Counted from the stretch's first letter, positions 33,546 to 49,000 are shown. The stretch: 64,000 nucleotides of DNA from Homarus americanus (GCF_018991925.1 NW_024738608.1:2422787-2486786), one strand, 5' to 3'. The notes: generated from the sequence alone by a model not told the origin. Program-made: numbers and translations.

Positions 33546-36500
33546 CTTGACTTCCATAACCCGAAAATGGGCTTAGGAGAGAGTATCTGTAAAGCTGGAA
33601 ATCCCTAACCTTGGGATTGTTTAAAGAGATGTAAATTTATGAAGCATTTATGTGTTTCAGTGAAACTTAACTTGGAAATTTTCTCTGAATGTTGTATTAC
33701 TGTATGTCCATTTTCATCTGTCAACAGCTTTTCTTTTTAATGTTTGTCAGCCATGATTAGGGTCCATTTTTAGCTCATCTAATATCAGTGAACATATTCA
33801 TCTGATAGGGAAGGCAACAAACAAGTAATTGACATACAGTACTGTACTGCCGTACATCCACACCAGAGGATGCTGTCCAGGCCTCACTGTTTGGATCATG
33901 TGTACTGGCCAAATGGTATTTTTTTCGTATTTTCAGGTGTTTACAAGCCGGACATTTATAACTCTTGAGATTCCTTGTACAGTACTATACAGTAGTACAG
34001 GTATCCCCTTTGGCTGGAATCTTTGATCCCAGGAACTTTCCAATACCAGGAAATCAAAAATAAAATTCAGAGAAATTCCAAAAACATATCTCCATTCTGG
34101 GAATTCAAATGAATTTCCATGCAATTGCATCATGCAATGAGCATATGCCAAGTGCATGGGGTGGGCTAGTGTATTGCATACATCATTTTCACCCCTAAAA
34201 ACTCTTTAATTCACATTACGCTACAAAACATTCAAATCCACCTCGCTTGTAGAATCTCAGAAAACGGGAAACGTTGATAAAGCATAACTCATCTACTGAA
34301 TGTTACTGAATTATTTGATGAATTGTACCTAGGTACAGGTATATAATATTAAGTGTATGTACTCATAGCATTAAGGAGAACTCAAGGTATCTATAAGATG
34401 GTTGGGAGAGTCCAATCAATACGGGCTAGTGTACTATAAGGGCTAAGTGTAGATCGTGTTTGAAGGTCATTCTAATGACGTCTGTGAACGATTAGTGTAC
34501 ATAGCTACCGCAGGTAGCAGATGAAACTATAAAAGAACATTGATTTGGAAAAAGGATACATGTATTAGACCTATGTGAAGTGTTGGAAGTGATCCAGAAA
34601 CTATACTTCAAAGGAAATATCTTGTATGCATCGGTGTGGACTTAATACACCTCGTTATCTCGTGTGACGTATACCCACGAATTATACAGTGATCAGAGAA
34701 TCTTATGACTGTGTTCAACGAGCGCAATGTGTGAGGGGAGGATTCCTAATTACAGTTTTAAGTGAAGTGGATATACCCACGCTATGAACATTCGACGCGC
34801 GGCTTTTGTTTCAGAGTTAGCGTCCTGTGTACCCGGACTACAGTTTTGAGTTAATGATATGGCCCAATTAATTTCCCCAGGAACTGTCAAACCTGAGCTG
34901 TACTTTAGTATGTAATTTAGGAATAAGATATATATTTATAAGGCATAAGGTCACAAAAATAGGAAAGTGTTCATGTGAGAACCATAAGAAATCAAAGTGA
35001 AAATTAAAGATTGGAAAGTGTAGGCCTAGTCGGTGAGAGGCAGGGGGGCATTATCCTCAGTATCGATCGTCTTTTCACTAAAATAGGTCAGTGAACTTCA
35101 TCGTGCTATATTCAGCCCTAAAAGAGACTTATCTAGCAGTTTTTACATCTTAAAACCTTGCCTGATGTTAAAAAGTGAAGTAGTAATGTGTTAGGGTGGG
35201 TGATAATGGCCCATCAGGCATTATTTCTCAGTATCGCCCGTCTTTTCACCGAAACAGGCTCCCACGCGTTCTGAGCGTCTTCAGAATGTCGGCCATTACT
35301 CCTGTGAGGTGACTGTACGACGTTATGCTCCTCCACTGTGAACCTGTGGATTCCCGGCATATCACCACCCAGGAATAGCACATAATAGTATGGCATGTTT
35401 GAGAAGATTCGCGGTTGTCGCTTGGAGCGATCTAGAATACCAGGCGTAGAAACAGTACTGGTATGTTTACTTGTGGAGTACCCCTCTCTACCCACCAAGA
35501 GCGGTGTGCGAACGAGGTGCCTGATATGTGTACCTAGATATAGCGAGGAGTTCCATACTTATAGGTGTGGAGTGTAACCGGGGTGTGGTGAGATGGTGCT
35601 ATAATGTGGTGAGATGGTGCTATAATGTGGTGAGGTGTTGCTATAATGTGGTGAGGTGGTGCTATAATGTGGTGAGGTGGTGCTATAATGTGGTGAGGTG
35701 GTGCTATAATGTGGTGAGGTGGTGCTATAATGTGGTGAGGTGGTGCTATACAATAACCTAGGGTGCTATATTCCAACAGGTGAAGCAGTCTGATGTGTTG
35801 GGTGTCATTGTAAGAAGGGATGACCGAGGTAAGGAGGTCAGTGATCGTTATGAAGTATGGGTGTTAATGACACACAGTTGATGTAAGACGTGTGTTGTTG
35901 GGCAGTGTAACTAAAATCATAGTTGTTCTTCTGAGGAAGGCCAACTCTTCTTGTATTCTGACGGGATGCAATATGTTTTATAAGGAATAAATTAGTTAAG
36001 ACATGTTGTTGCTTCACCCTTCTTCCCACTATCGATTTGGTCAATGAAAAACCCAACCCAATGCCTAGCTTACTCTGCCTGATACCTAACGAGCTACATA
36101 CTGTCCAGAGGGGGTCTGGTGGCAGCGACCTCAAAAGTAAGAATAGAGTTAGGTTATCCCCTTAGAATTAGTGACCCCAGAATCTGGCAGTATACTAGCT
36201 GCATAGAGAACTTAGGTCATAGGCTCAGAGTGCGCATGAACTGCGATTGACTACTACCATCATGTGACTGCATGGAATTCCTGCGATTGGGTGATGTATC
36301 TTACAACCTATCTCCTCAAATTCTATTATCATGACGTGCTCTGAGTTCATTGTCTGTCGTCATTGTATCGGCTTGTTTACTTTGTTCATTACAGTACATG
36401 TACTGTACTTTACATTACTGCACCATAATACAACTGGCCAAGGATACAATTGAAACAGTGTTAAGAAGTGAAAAGTGATTACTGTGCAGTTATGTATACT

Positions 36501-36690
36501 ATAGCCTAATGTGTGTTAAGGGTATACACATAGTATACAGTACTGTATGTGTACAATCCCTCCTTCATGGGGGGAGAGGAAAATGACAATTAGCTACACT
36601 TTCTACAGTAGATGGTACAGGACAAAGGCAGTCCTGGCTGCATCACAAACTCAAGATGACAACTTCTGTTGGGGAGTACTGTATAGTGTA
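33546..36690. other. Intergenic stretch, remnants only
   Basis: TTTGGCTGGAATCTTTGATC at about 34010 resembles a piece of a Tigger-like element at about 44890. A TCTTTTCACYRAAAYAGG motif occurs at about 35070 and 35240. CTCTGGTGGCAGCGACC-like sequence at 36112-36126 after an AATAAA could be the end of another LTR, but no partner was found. A 94-codon minus frame at 35214-35498 resembles nothing I know. Confidence 0.4.
35582..35750. repeat. 21-bp tandem repeat
   Basis: About eight copies of GTGGTGAGGTGGTGCTATAA plus T. The period is a multiple of three, so open frames appear on both strands (WCYNVVR and [14 protein letters not shown] repeats). Not genes. Confidence 0.95.
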
Positions 36691-37833
36691 TAGATATCTC
36701 GTTTAACAATGGGGTTGCGTCCGTGAAAAAACAAATGTTAAGTTAAATTATTGCTAAACGAGGGATAAAAGCAACGCATGGAGGGCAAATAACAGGTTCA
36801 AATGGCAGGGCGGTGGGTGAACAGAGTACAGTACACTGTTATATATAATCCCTAATCCAGGTACACCACTGATTTTCCAGCACCCTTGGTTCCAAAGCCT
36901 TGCTGGACCAACTGAGATCAGTAATAATAATTCAATACACCTCTGACCCACTAATTATACACCTCCTGTGTCTCTAAAGCACCATGAACTGCTAGAAACC
37001 TTCTCCCAGGCACTAGCAATGAACCAAAGCACATTAAATTCTTTAATAAATGTCTCTACTGGCTTGCCAGTGTTTACCACGTCTAACATATGTTTCATGA
37101 AAAGTGAGCCGAACTAAACGAGGTACTGGACCATCAGTTCCCGGAAAATAGGTGGTGTACCTGTAATAATAATACTGTATACGAGTTTGTTATAAATGGT
37201 TTCGAAGTTAATTAACTGATTTATTAACACTAAACTTCTATATAAATGATGTGGTTCAGATTTAAACAATTTAGTGAGTAGAAGGTGAGCCTAATTCAAA
37301 AAAATTTCAAGTTGCATGTCAAAAACTAAAAAAAATTGATATAGTAAAGAATAATACTTATACATAGCATATCATAAAATACAATAGTAAATATTTTATG
37401 CCCAAAAATAGCTTCTACCACATTCAAATCATCATCTGGGCAACTTTGCACAGTTCAGCCGGGCCGTCACCCAGCTGACTCTGAAACATGTGTATGCCAT
37501 GATGTCACATCGGGAGAGTGGCTGGGCCAGTGAGTCAGTGATGCCGTTACACCCCACTGCCTCTACACATACACGCCCATGCACTTAACTTTTCTTATTT
37601 AATTGTTTCATATTATATTTTCTTTGTTATGATTTTTCTACAACTTTTTAGTTTCATTACATGTACGAGTAACACTATCAACACGCCATCTCATAGGCCA
37701 CATCATCCCCAGTTTTCCCCTTTCTAGTGAGTCGAGCTATCACTAAACCAAACTTTGACCTATCGTCAGGTGAGAAAGGGTGCAAGACCAAGTTAACGTA
37801 AAGTGAATTAATGCAAAATGAGGGATACCTATG
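36691..37833. mobile_element. Degraded Tigger-like element
   Basis: TAGATATCTCGTTTAACAAT on the left is roughly inverted relative to AATGAGGGATACCTATG on the right, the same terminal theme (TATCYCTCGTTTA) as the element at 40664. There is also an internal CTAAACGAGGGATA at about 36758. No transposase frame. Confidence 0.5.
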
Positions 37834-39910
37834 TACAGCAGTATATTTTGTTTATTTATGATACACTGCACTGTACAGTAGTGTCTGTAAAATTATTACA
37901 GACCTGTGGCTGTCTGACTGCACTTAAGCCTCATGGCTAGTATTCAAGCTAGTAGATGCTGCCTAGCTGCTTATCCCTGGCAATACTGGTCAGTGCCAGA
38001 TGCGTAGTTTAAACTCACAAACATTCACCAAAGCCCAGAAAAATTCTATAAATCTTATTATTTTGGAGGATTAGGATTCATCGTGATACGCATTAATGTC
38101 TTTAAAATGGAATGTTCTTCAGCAATTGTTCCAGTTATCTGTGGGATTATTGTAATTATAAGCCTTAAGATCAGCCCCTGGCCTTTGAGCTATGGTCAGC
38201 ACCTACCCTCCCATGCGGGTATATTCGGAAACATTTAAAAAACAAATAAAAAGCAATTCTAGTCTTGCAAACTGGCCATACATGATATAAACAGGAAATA
38301 AATAAAAGTCCTTATCACAGGTTGAAAACACCCAGACTAGGAAGTCGAGAATGCTCGTTAAGTGGTGGTTGTGACAGTATAGTAACGAGGTGACCAAAAC
38401 TAATTTGAAAGGAGCATTAGGTATAGGACAGTTGTTTTACTATGTTATTACTATTTACACCATAAGAATCATTATTACTGCTCCAGTAATTGATCACAAT
38501 ACTAGACTCGTGCTTGTGGATTGGGGGGTGGTAGAAACACATGATGAAGGGAATCAAGTCCAAGGGCAAATTGCCAACATCACAAAAGCAGAGAAGCTAC
38601 TGGCAGTTTCTCATGTGCGAGTGATTGAAATATAAATACCACCTTGGCATCACACGTCATAAAACGTGACCCAAAGCCTAGCAATTCAAAAGGTATTTTC
38701 AGTTCTCAAACTTCTTGCAATCCTTATTAACACCAATACTTACACCCACTGAAACATTGCTAACTCAGTTCTCTTAAGCTACATTAATATTTGTAATAGG
38801 TTTTACAAAATAAAACATGGGCAGCATTTATATCTTTATTTATAAAACTGAGAAAGGGTTTTGCTATGAATGTTTGTCAATCAACAAGGTTTAATAAATA
38901 CTTTCCAGCATTGAAACTTGATCAGATTATTAAGGAAATTAAATATTAATAAATAATAATATGCTTTCCACTTCGTATGTACCTTATTTAAATGCATATC
39001 ACATAAATAATATGTTCTCTTATTGACAGTGTAGTAGGCTAAGTGTTAAACAAAAACAAACAATTGTCTGTAAAATAAAGTACAATATATGTATATAAAA
39101 CCTCCCAACAGGACTTGTTTTAACCTTCCTTTAATCTACACAATGTTATGTATCTGGACAACTATCTTCTTAATGAAGGTTCTTTGCTGCCACACAATAC
39201 ACTGAAGTACCACAAATTATCTACCTTAACAGCTACTGTTGGCAGATGTCAACACCACAACAGTGTTTCTGACTTGCATGATTCCCTTTAGGTGGGAAGT
39301 TCTTACCCAACATTTCATGGGAAGTAAAGAGTTTAAAAAATATACTTATTTTTTATGTTTTGGCAGGAGGCATTAATACAATATTCCCATTACTGGAGCA
39401 ATACTAATAATATAGTTTCCTGGGATAACTAATTCAGTCTAATATGGTGCCACTGTAAATTAAAATTTCTTGGTGAAACACAGTGGTAAGAACATTGGAA
39501 TACATTACACAAATTTATAAGAATTATGCAAACCTTTCATTGTGACTAGGAGAGAACAGTGTATAATCTGACAAAAAGCTGGGCATCATCAACTGGATTA
39601 TTCACCAACAGGAGGAAGGGGGGAAAGAGAGAAAAAATATATTGGATATTTTGGGATGAATAATTTCTAAGCATGACCGTATAAAACACAGCTCGACTGA
39701 AAAACTAGCTGTAGGTGACATTATTTCATACCAGTCTTTAACAAATATCAAAATTAAAGGTTAATTAACTTGAAAATATACAGAACAGTATATAACTTCT
39801 CTAGCAACTATCCAGTACAGTATATACAGTAAATAAAAAAAAGTTACCTAGTAATCATTTAGCACTTGACCCAAAAAGAAAAAATATATAACTTAGTTAG
39901 ATATAATAGG
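37834..39910. other. Region downstream of LSM4, no other gene seen
   Basis: Likely includes the LSM4 3' UTR. The only minus-strand AATAAA I noted is at 38835-38840 (TTTATT on plus), which would make a 1.07-kb 3' UTR. An 81-codon plus frame at 38390-38635 has no family resemblance. Confidence 0.4.
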
Positions 39911-40020
39911 CTATTTAAATCCTTCCTTTTTCTTCATGCCGCCACGTCCAGGACCCCCCCCTCGACCACCACCACCACCACCACCTGGAGGCCCACCACG
40001 ACCTCGACCTCCAAAGCCAC
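39911..40020 (-). CDS. LSM4: LSM4 coding exon 4
   Basis: The acceptor is CTTTCATCAG. The first two bases complete a Gly codon started in exon 3. It encodes [13 protein letters not shown] and a run of Gly, then [14 protein letters not shown] and TAG at 39911-39913. A run of eight G in the coding strand (about 39954-39961) is a likely slippage site but is in frame here. Confidence 0.93.
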
Positions 40021-43000
40021 CTGATGAAAGAAAAAAGGGTAATAATATATACTAGCCATACTTAGAATTAAAGACTGCACGAGTCCAATTAAACAAATCA
40101 ATCAAACACTTAAAAAATACAAGCTTTGTGGCCAAGCAGAGCCGTTCCGAGGGGGTGGCGAGCAGGGTGGCTGCCCCAGGCCTCACGCTCTCCTGGTTAT
40201 AGTTCAAATGCAACACAAACCAGTAAACAAAGGCTGTGCTCGAGGGAAGCATTTTAGTGAAAGACTAAAATTATCATGAATCATCAAATGAACACTTGTT
40301 CAACTTAACCAATTGGATGGAGGTGAAAGGTTGTGTTCAATGAATATCATAGATACACGCATGTTACAAGACTTGAATAAAGAAAAGGAACATTGGCAAT
40401 CGGTTCTAACATGTAAAGTATTATAGCAGCTGACTTAACCAGATGCAAAGTCAGGTCACCCATTATATATAATTCTTCTCTCATTTGAGGTAGAGGTGGA
40501 GTTAGGGATTAGTTGCCTCATATTACTGACCTTCTGATACAATGTCAGGTCACCCAGTGTCGGGGTGGGTGATTAGTGGGTCCCATGACCTGAAGATGTC
40601 TTGAATAAAAGCGAAACCTAAGTTGCTCCAGTGTACTGTATTTCACTTACTGAAAGTACAATACAAGTATCTCTCGTTTAGTGATTGTTCACTTGGTGAT
40701 ATTTGAGTTTAGTGATTTTAAATTTTTAACACTTTTGTAGTTTAACGATCATCAATTTTCGGTTTAGCGACCTTCGACTCAATGGGAAAAATTCAGGAGG
40801 GAAGTAAAAAAAAAAAAAAAAAATGGTGATTCTGTGCTCCAAGTGTTCATCATTACAATACAGTACTGTAATGTGACTTAGAAATAAAGAAAATACTGTA
40901 CTGAATACTGTATATAGTAATAATATTGGAAGCCCCTCAAAATCGAGGATGGCCGACCCAAGGGCCACCTAGGCGTGAATTTGTATAAGGTGTATAAGCT
41001 ATCGCCAACACAACAACCACACCTTAAGTTAACAAACTGCATGATCCAGTGTCAAGGAATAGTCCGAGAAGACTGGACAACTCGCCAACTGCACTGGATA
41101 ACCATTACCCCGGAAGACGATCTGCAAATTGATTAACATCCAGGTCCCCAAATACTGATGGGTAGACAGAGGGAAATGGCGTAAAGAAACTTCCCCATAG
41201 TTTCACCCTGCTCGAGGATCGAACCTGGGTTCGCTCCCTTGCGAGTCGAGAATGCTGACCATTACACCACAGGTTGCCAGTACAGTATTTTAAAGTACAG
41301 TACAATAATAATAAAGTAAATACAGTACTAAATAAATGTACTGTAACACTTATATTGCGATGTGAGCTGATAATATGTAGATGATATTCCCAAAGTACAA
41401 TGGTTACACTCGTATATGAAGTAAAACCCACACTGGAAAAATAAGGGATGAAATTTTGGAGCTGGTATACTAGGACTCTCTTCAGTCAACTACAAGAACA
41501 AACCAAGGGAGAAAGACAGAACAAAAGAATTGTGTTACAACCTGTCTCCTGAGTTGAGGCAGGGTGGGGATTAGGGATAATCTTCTCGATAACAGTATCC
41601 ACGATCAGGTTCGGGGTCCACTGACCTGATCCTGAATACTAAAGAGCATGGGTGTGTATTTGTGGGAAGTGAATTTCTCTATTGAGACAGTGAGCTGTAA
41701 CTGTGGCCAGCTACACTCTCCTTCCCCCATATGTGACATCATGGCACACAGGCATCAGCCACACACTTCTCTTGAGTCAGCTTAGTGACTGCCCGGGTGA
41801 ACTGTGTCACATGTATACTGGACCAGTAAATGTGAGGAATAAATAAAAAAAAAATAATAAAAAATAATACTTTGCCATTTGGCAATCATTTCACAGAACT
41901 CGAGACAGAACAGCTGAGAGATCCCCCACGCTACCCCCCCCCTTCCCCTGTTCAGTAGACTAATTGCTGTGCACATAAGAAATGTTTATTATCTTTGTTT
42001 TTAACTTTATGATTATTATTATTATTTTTTGCATATTGTTATGAACAATTGTGTGTGCATGTAAGAGAGGAAAAGAAAATGATGAAAATTTCATATATCT
42101 TCCAGAAATTAAGAGTTGAACAATAACATAGCTCACAGCTCAGCCTCACCCACTCTGAGTGCTACTGGGTGGCGAGTTGGCTACACAATTACATGCCATC
42201 TCCACAGACATTATTCCTCATTTAGGATTTTATTTCGTTTTTCCCTTCGTTTAATGATCATTTCACATAGCGATCGGTTTTCAGGAACACATACTGATCA
42301 CTAAACGAGGGATACTTGTAAACATAGCTGCAATTATTTTTTACAGCTGAACACTGCTTTAACACTGTATTCTTGGCTGATTGTGTCCTGGAACAGTAAT
42401 GTACAGTACATCACTGCACAACACAAATTGTACACCAAAACATCAGCTAACGAGGGAATAACCTTATATACAATAACAGCAGAATATGAACTACACAATC
42501 CAAGCAGCTCGGCCACCCATGAGCCTGGTATGTGGGAACGCGTTGGAACATTATGCAATCTCTGGGAACTCCCGGAAACTTATTACCAGATCCAGAACAG
42601 AGAGGTTTGGAGACATTTTCTTGGAACCTTCTCTGAATATTTTTCTGGAAAATGTGCCTGATCTTCATCCTAATGGGGAGATTACTACAGGAGCTCACAG
42701 GAATAAGCAATGTGTTAACAGTACATATTTTAATCTCTGAGATGTATTGACGTAGTATGGATATATGTAGTGAGAAAATGGAGAGTAAGGATTGGTCCCA
42801 CAAAAATGTTTAATTCAGAGGTGGATAGTTGGAGGGAGTGGATAAGATATAGTAGAAGGATGGGGTAGAGCAAAGTCTAATTAAACCGAGTCAACCCACT
42901 TCAAGTAGAAAATTTGTCTTTCGTCGGAACACGTGCTATGTGCAAACCGTACTTACAGAACAATGTTTTAAATCCCACTACATCATAGCCTAAGTCCATA

Positions 43001-46000
43001 TATACACCTAAAATCACTTATTGTAAGAGAAAAGAAGAAATAGAATGACAAAATACAGAAAATAAAAGTAAAAATAAGTCATCAGGTAAATAAAATACTG
43101 AAAATTTCAAGTTTAACCCTGTTTGTGTCGGCAGGTGTTGGTAAGTCGGGGACCCCCTGTACAGGTAAAATGTTTAAAGCAAATCTTCTTCACTCACCTC
43201 TTCCAGGACCGCCACGACCACGCCCGGGTCCACCACGGCCCCTATTTTCACCACGACCTCGTCCACGAGCCACCACTTCTTCCTTTACAAGATCAATCAC
43301 CTCATCAGGCAATCGTAGGTATTTGATGGTGGAACCTCGGATATAGCATTCTGGCATCCTCCAGAACTTGTCACCATCCTGGAATGATGAGATAAGTCAG
43401 ATATCATTCATAATGCTGTAAAAAACATTGATATGATCTACCTGAGGTTTTATCATACACCAACTTCTGTACATTATTTGATCACACATGATAACAAAAT
43501 TGCTGGGAGTGACTTGTTCTCTCTGACAATGGCTCTTAACATTGGTTGTACAGTAGTTATATGAGTCTCGTTAAGTGGCCAACTGTACCTCCAATATTAA
43601 ACTATCATTCTCAGATATGCCATACCTCTGCCTTTATCATTGTACTCTCCTCTACTGATGTAACTTTCTCTTATTTACAAATACATACTGTATATTGTTG
43701 TATCACAGTGAAATCACCTTATTCTATTTCAAACTATACGTATGTTGATGAAGAACTCCCCACATCATATTAATTAAAACAAATTTATCCCATAAAATAA
43801 TTTTGTTGGTAATAAAACACCACAGTAGATTAAATTCATTTGAATTTCCAAAGCTGAACACAACCCAATATACAGTGATATCTCCATTAGCCAGAACAAA
43901 TGGCGCAGAGCACTTCTGGGAATGAGAGATTTCCGGAAAAATCAATCATCCCCGGAATTTTCCGGGTAACGGAAAAATTTTCACGGAAGTTTCAGATATT
44001 GCCCATTACATCATCTCTCGAACCCAGAAAAATATACCCCATCCCCGGAATTTTCCGGGTACCAGAAATTTTTTTTCGGAATTTCTGGAAAATGCACCTG
44101 ATTTTCATCTCTCAAACCCGGAAAAAACTCCCCCATCCCCAGAATTTTCCGGGTATTGGGAAAAATTTCATGGAATTTTCAGGAAAATGAACCCCCCGGA
44201 AAATTTGTCCCAAAGTCGGAATTTTCTTAAAAATTACGGTATTGAGAATGATTTTTCAAGAAAATTTTAATTCGGTTATCAAAGAGTTCTGGGTTTGAGC
44301 GATCCAGCTAACAGAAATATTACTGTACATAACTTCCAACTACAGTACTGTAATGTACTGTACTAACACACAACAGATATGACGAGAGATGAGTCTCAGG
44401 TAGCATAAATGAGTTTTTACAAGTGTTGTTGCTTCCCACTTGGAAAGGAATTCTCAAGATATCAATAATGTTTAAGTAATTCAAAGTGACTTCTATCTTT
44501 GTATGACTGGTAATGAATATAAAAGTTAATGCATACTACAGTATTACCTAGTTGTGGATTCAATAAAATAAGATTAAAGCTCTACTGCACTTTTGTATGA
44601 CAGTTAGTCCTGGAGATGTTGTGAACATGGAGGGTGTAGAAAATAACGTTCATAACTTTGGAGGATAAATGGATATACTCCAAGCTCTAAATTTCTGTCC
44701 ACCAGACAACTAGTTATACGAGTAGCAATAAAAACCCTAACTACTGTACTGTACTCCATTATAGTACACCATGTTTATAATATATCAATTTGAGACCTAT
44801 AAACTGACAACACACCCCAGTAGCATTTTGCAATGCTGGGAGGCTACACCACTGGTGATGGGAGTGTTAGAACTGTATAATAATCTCCCCATTTGCTGGA
44901 ATCTTTAATCCCCAGAGCTCTCCAATAGGCAGAATTTAAAGTGTGCCAGAAAAATTCTCTCTATTCCAGGTCTGTAAACGAGTTTCCGAGGATGAACATC
45001 AGAAGCATTTTCCAGAAAATGTTTTGACAAAATCATGCTCCAACTTGTCCCCACATGCTAGGTATGTGGATAGCCTAGCCAGGGTTGCTAAAACATTGAG
45101 TTACCAAACCGCAGTAGATAGCCCTCAACAGACGTGGCAAAGGCCTTAAATGTAGCCCAAATATAAGGACTCTTTTAGCTTGCAATTTCACACTCCTATA
45201 ACAATTAATACAAAATATTATCATTACCTGCAATACAGGTAAAGGAAATTGCTGTCTCTAGAACGAATGGCTCCCTGTCCCATCCGCGAAAATGCCAACA
45301 ACTTTAAAACCACCCACAGACATTCCTGATTCTTGTGTACATCCAGAGTATCATCCGCGAATAATAGAGGACCCCGAAATAAAAATCCGCGAATTTGGGG
45401 GGCCCCTCTCTATATTTTTCTTTGTTGTAGGTGATCATGGTTTTTGTTGAATAAAGCCTCATATTTTGGAACTTGGCTTTTACTGCACCCACTAATCCCT
45501 TACCCAACCTCCATCATAAGTGTTAAAAAATAAAGTTAATGTGATTACAGTTATGTACACTATGACATTCAGCAGAGTGGACACTGGGTAGTGTCTGTCT
45601 ACTCTAGGCTCAAGACAACAGCATCTCCTGATGAGTACAGTATATACAGTATATAGTAGTAGTATAAAAATTATTTTGTTTATAGTATTTACATAATTAT
45701 TGTACACATACAGTGATGTTTGCATATACAGTGAGTTCTGCTATAACGCGTGTTTTGACAACGCGAATTGGCTCGAACGCGATTTATGAATAGAGGAACG
45801 ATATTTGTATAACGCGATTTTTGCTTACTATTTCTCCAATTTTGTGGTATTAACTGTGAATATGGTAAAGAAGAATATCTCCAAGAAGCGTTCTGGTGAT
45901 TGCATTCCCGGTGATGATCGTAAAAGAAAGGCTATAACCCTTGAAGAGAAGCTTGATGTTATCAACCTCAAAATCACCCTTCTCTCCCATCAAGTTATAT

Positions 46001-49000
46001 TCATATTTTTTCAAGGTAAAGTGTTACATTTACTGTATGATTTCATTATTAGATATGAATGAAACATTTATTTAGACTGTGCTAACCTTTGTGTTAGGCT
46101 AACTACTAAATTTTTTTCGATTTCGAGTAGTAATCTGCACCTAACCCTATTTTCTCCATAAGCCCTGTTATTCCTATTACGCGAATTTCTATAACACGAT
46201 GTTTTACAAGAACACAACTATCGCGTTATAGCAGAACTGACTGTACCCTATACAGTATAAACACGGATCTGTGAGAGATGCATTATTTGGACTGTAAATT
46301 TTTTCCCAGTGCCATGTGGAATATTCCCTCATCTTCACTGTGACAGCTCCATTCACACCTCATACACCTGTATCATATTATAGATATTTAGTTTTTTTAA
46401 ATATATTTATTTAAACAAACTTTTAGATAAATTATTTAGGATTAATTTGGTTAAAAATAAGTGTTTCTTTCTTATTTAGAAATTATTTTATTCTCTGGTA
46501 TCAACATTTCTTAAGTTTTTTAATTAAAGAATTGAATCCCCATCATTATTTCATGTTGAAACATATTGTTAAAGGATCTTTTATTGGATTTGTCTAATAG
46601 AGAAATCAACCAGGATCATTATAGTATCAAATTTATCTGTTAAACACAATTACAACAGATATTGTGAATAAAAGTTTATACACTTTTTTGCCAGCTGTAA
46701 ATATTTTTGCTCGTGCCCACGGTTTAAATATAAATGGAGAATGTTTATCCATGCGAGTTGAGATGCATAGTTCAGACTCTCGGAAATCTTTCCCCGGCAC
46801 ACAGAAAAATTCCGGAAATGTAGGCTGGTGTCTGCCAGTACAGGATGCGTAGTTTAGACTCTCGGAAACTTCTCCAAATATGGTATGTGGAAAAATTCTG
46901 GAGATGTGGGATTTATCCGGGTTTGAGAGAGTTGTCTCGTGACCTGGAAATCTCTCATCCCCGGAAGAGCTCTGCACCAATTAAACCAGCTAACAGGGAC
47001 ATCACTACTTCTTGTGTATACATCACTCTATTATGCCTTCATCACATTTTCCTGAGTCTTATCTTTTATAAAAATAATAGGGCTCCCTTTCCACATCTTC
47101 AACATTAACTGAAAAGCATAAACACTGTAGTACAGTACAATAAAAATATGCGTAAGAAATACTTTAAGTTTCCTTCGGAATGTGGGATGCAGAGGAAGGC
47201 ATCTCTCACATACACAGTACTTTATAAAGCTTTACACAAATGTTATTGGATCACATGAATATTATCCCCCAGCTTAGTTATCCTTGACCCTTAACTGGAA
47301 GCTAAGGTTTCCTTGCCCCACTCTCCCAATAGTTGTATGTGCAAAATGGAATGCAAGGAACATGAAACTTCCACATATGATGGCTGTCATCCATGCACTT
47401 AACATCCATTGATGATGGTTGCTATTTAAGTTTGGTTAGTTTAAGCCCAAAACTAACCACTCTAATGCTAAGTATCTAACCTAATCCCCCATATTGTACC
47501 AGTATAAGGGTATTTAATCATTTGGTGCAAAAAGCCGGGGTGTTACTCTTCATGTGATCCATGTTATTACTGTACTACTGTATATAATATAACATTCATT
47601 GAGATTACTGTACATCTATTAATGCTACTGGCTGTGTAAGTTTATCTGCTCAGCTCCTCTTAACAAAATCCCTGAAGGAAGCAAATTTTTTTTTAAACAG
47701 CCACCCATTTATTTTGTGATTTCTTAGCACTACATTCATATAACTGTAAAGTCACATGGCATGTGTATGAATGCCCATCAAAAACTTCATGAAAAAAAAA
47801 AGTGTCTCACTCACCCGAGAAGTGCAGATGACATCCTTCAGGTTGATGTTCATCCAGTTGTCACATGAAACTAAATTACCATTGTATGTTTCTCCATTCT
47901 TCAGCTCCACCAACATGGGGTGGTTCTGGGCCGTCTTCAAAAGTGATAGAGGCAACTGTTGAAAGGAAGATTTATATCAAGTTCTTATTGAAGAATTTTT
48001 TCTGAGAAATCTAATCAGCATTTTTGGGCTAACTTCTGAAAATACAAAGAAATGTTCTGTATATTAGTTGAAAATAGGTGGCTTAGGTGCACAAGATTTA
48101 TTAAATACTAAGGGTAATAGTCTGGAATGCTGACTCATGGTAACCAGCAACTTTAAGAAAATTTTCTAGAAGAAAACTTCTTTCTGACCTCTGGAATAAG
48201 GAAAAAATGGAGGACCTGCACCTTTCATAATTTTCTTTCAGCACTTGTTGGAAGGACATGCAAGTGTCCAAAATGCAGTAGGGAACTAACAATAAAGAAC
48301 ATAAGAATGGAGGAAACTTCGGCGGGCCTATTGGCCCATACTGGGCAGTCCCGTTTACACCCAACCCCTATCGCTCATATTGTATTTCCATCCAACCTAT
48401 GTTTGAAGCTATCCCGTATTTGAGTTAATGATGATGTTTGGTAACTTGTTCCATTCATCCACTACTCTATTTCCAAATCAATGTTTACCTACCTTGCGCC
48501 TAAATCTAAATTTGTCTAATTTAATACTATTGCTACAAGTTCATGCCTGGTTGGATAATTTGAGTACCATTGTTATATCACCTTGTTTAGCCCTGACCTC
48601 TATCTCAAGGGAGTATAAATTAAGATGCTTTAACCTGTCTCTGTACTCAAGGTTCCAATGCCCGGAATTAGTCTTGTCATTCTTTTCTGAATTTTTTCTA
48701 GGGATTGTATATCGATTCTGTAGTAAGGTGACCAAAACTAAACTGCATAATCCAAGTGAGGTCTCACAAGCGCAAGATATAGTTTTAGGATAACCTCGCT
48801 AGTCTTGTAACTAACACTCCTTTGTATGAACTCAAGTACCTACGTACTTTGTTAGCCATGTTTTGAGCAAATACACATTGTTGACTAGGTTTAAGATTCC
48901 TACTTATCAGTACTCCTAAATCTTTCTCACAGTCGGATTTCTCTATAACAACGTTGTTCATCTGGAACATCTACTACGAAACAACCTTGTAAAAGATTGC

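Noticed and set aside
35534..35776. HIIAPPH / WCYNVVR repeat frames
   Set aside because: 21-bp tandem repeat; open frames are a consequence of the period.
41210..41278. Functional tRNA gene
   Set aside because: A and B boxes are present, but the sequence continues into a body shared with 22790-23102, so it is a SINE head; the acceptor stem does not pair cleanly.
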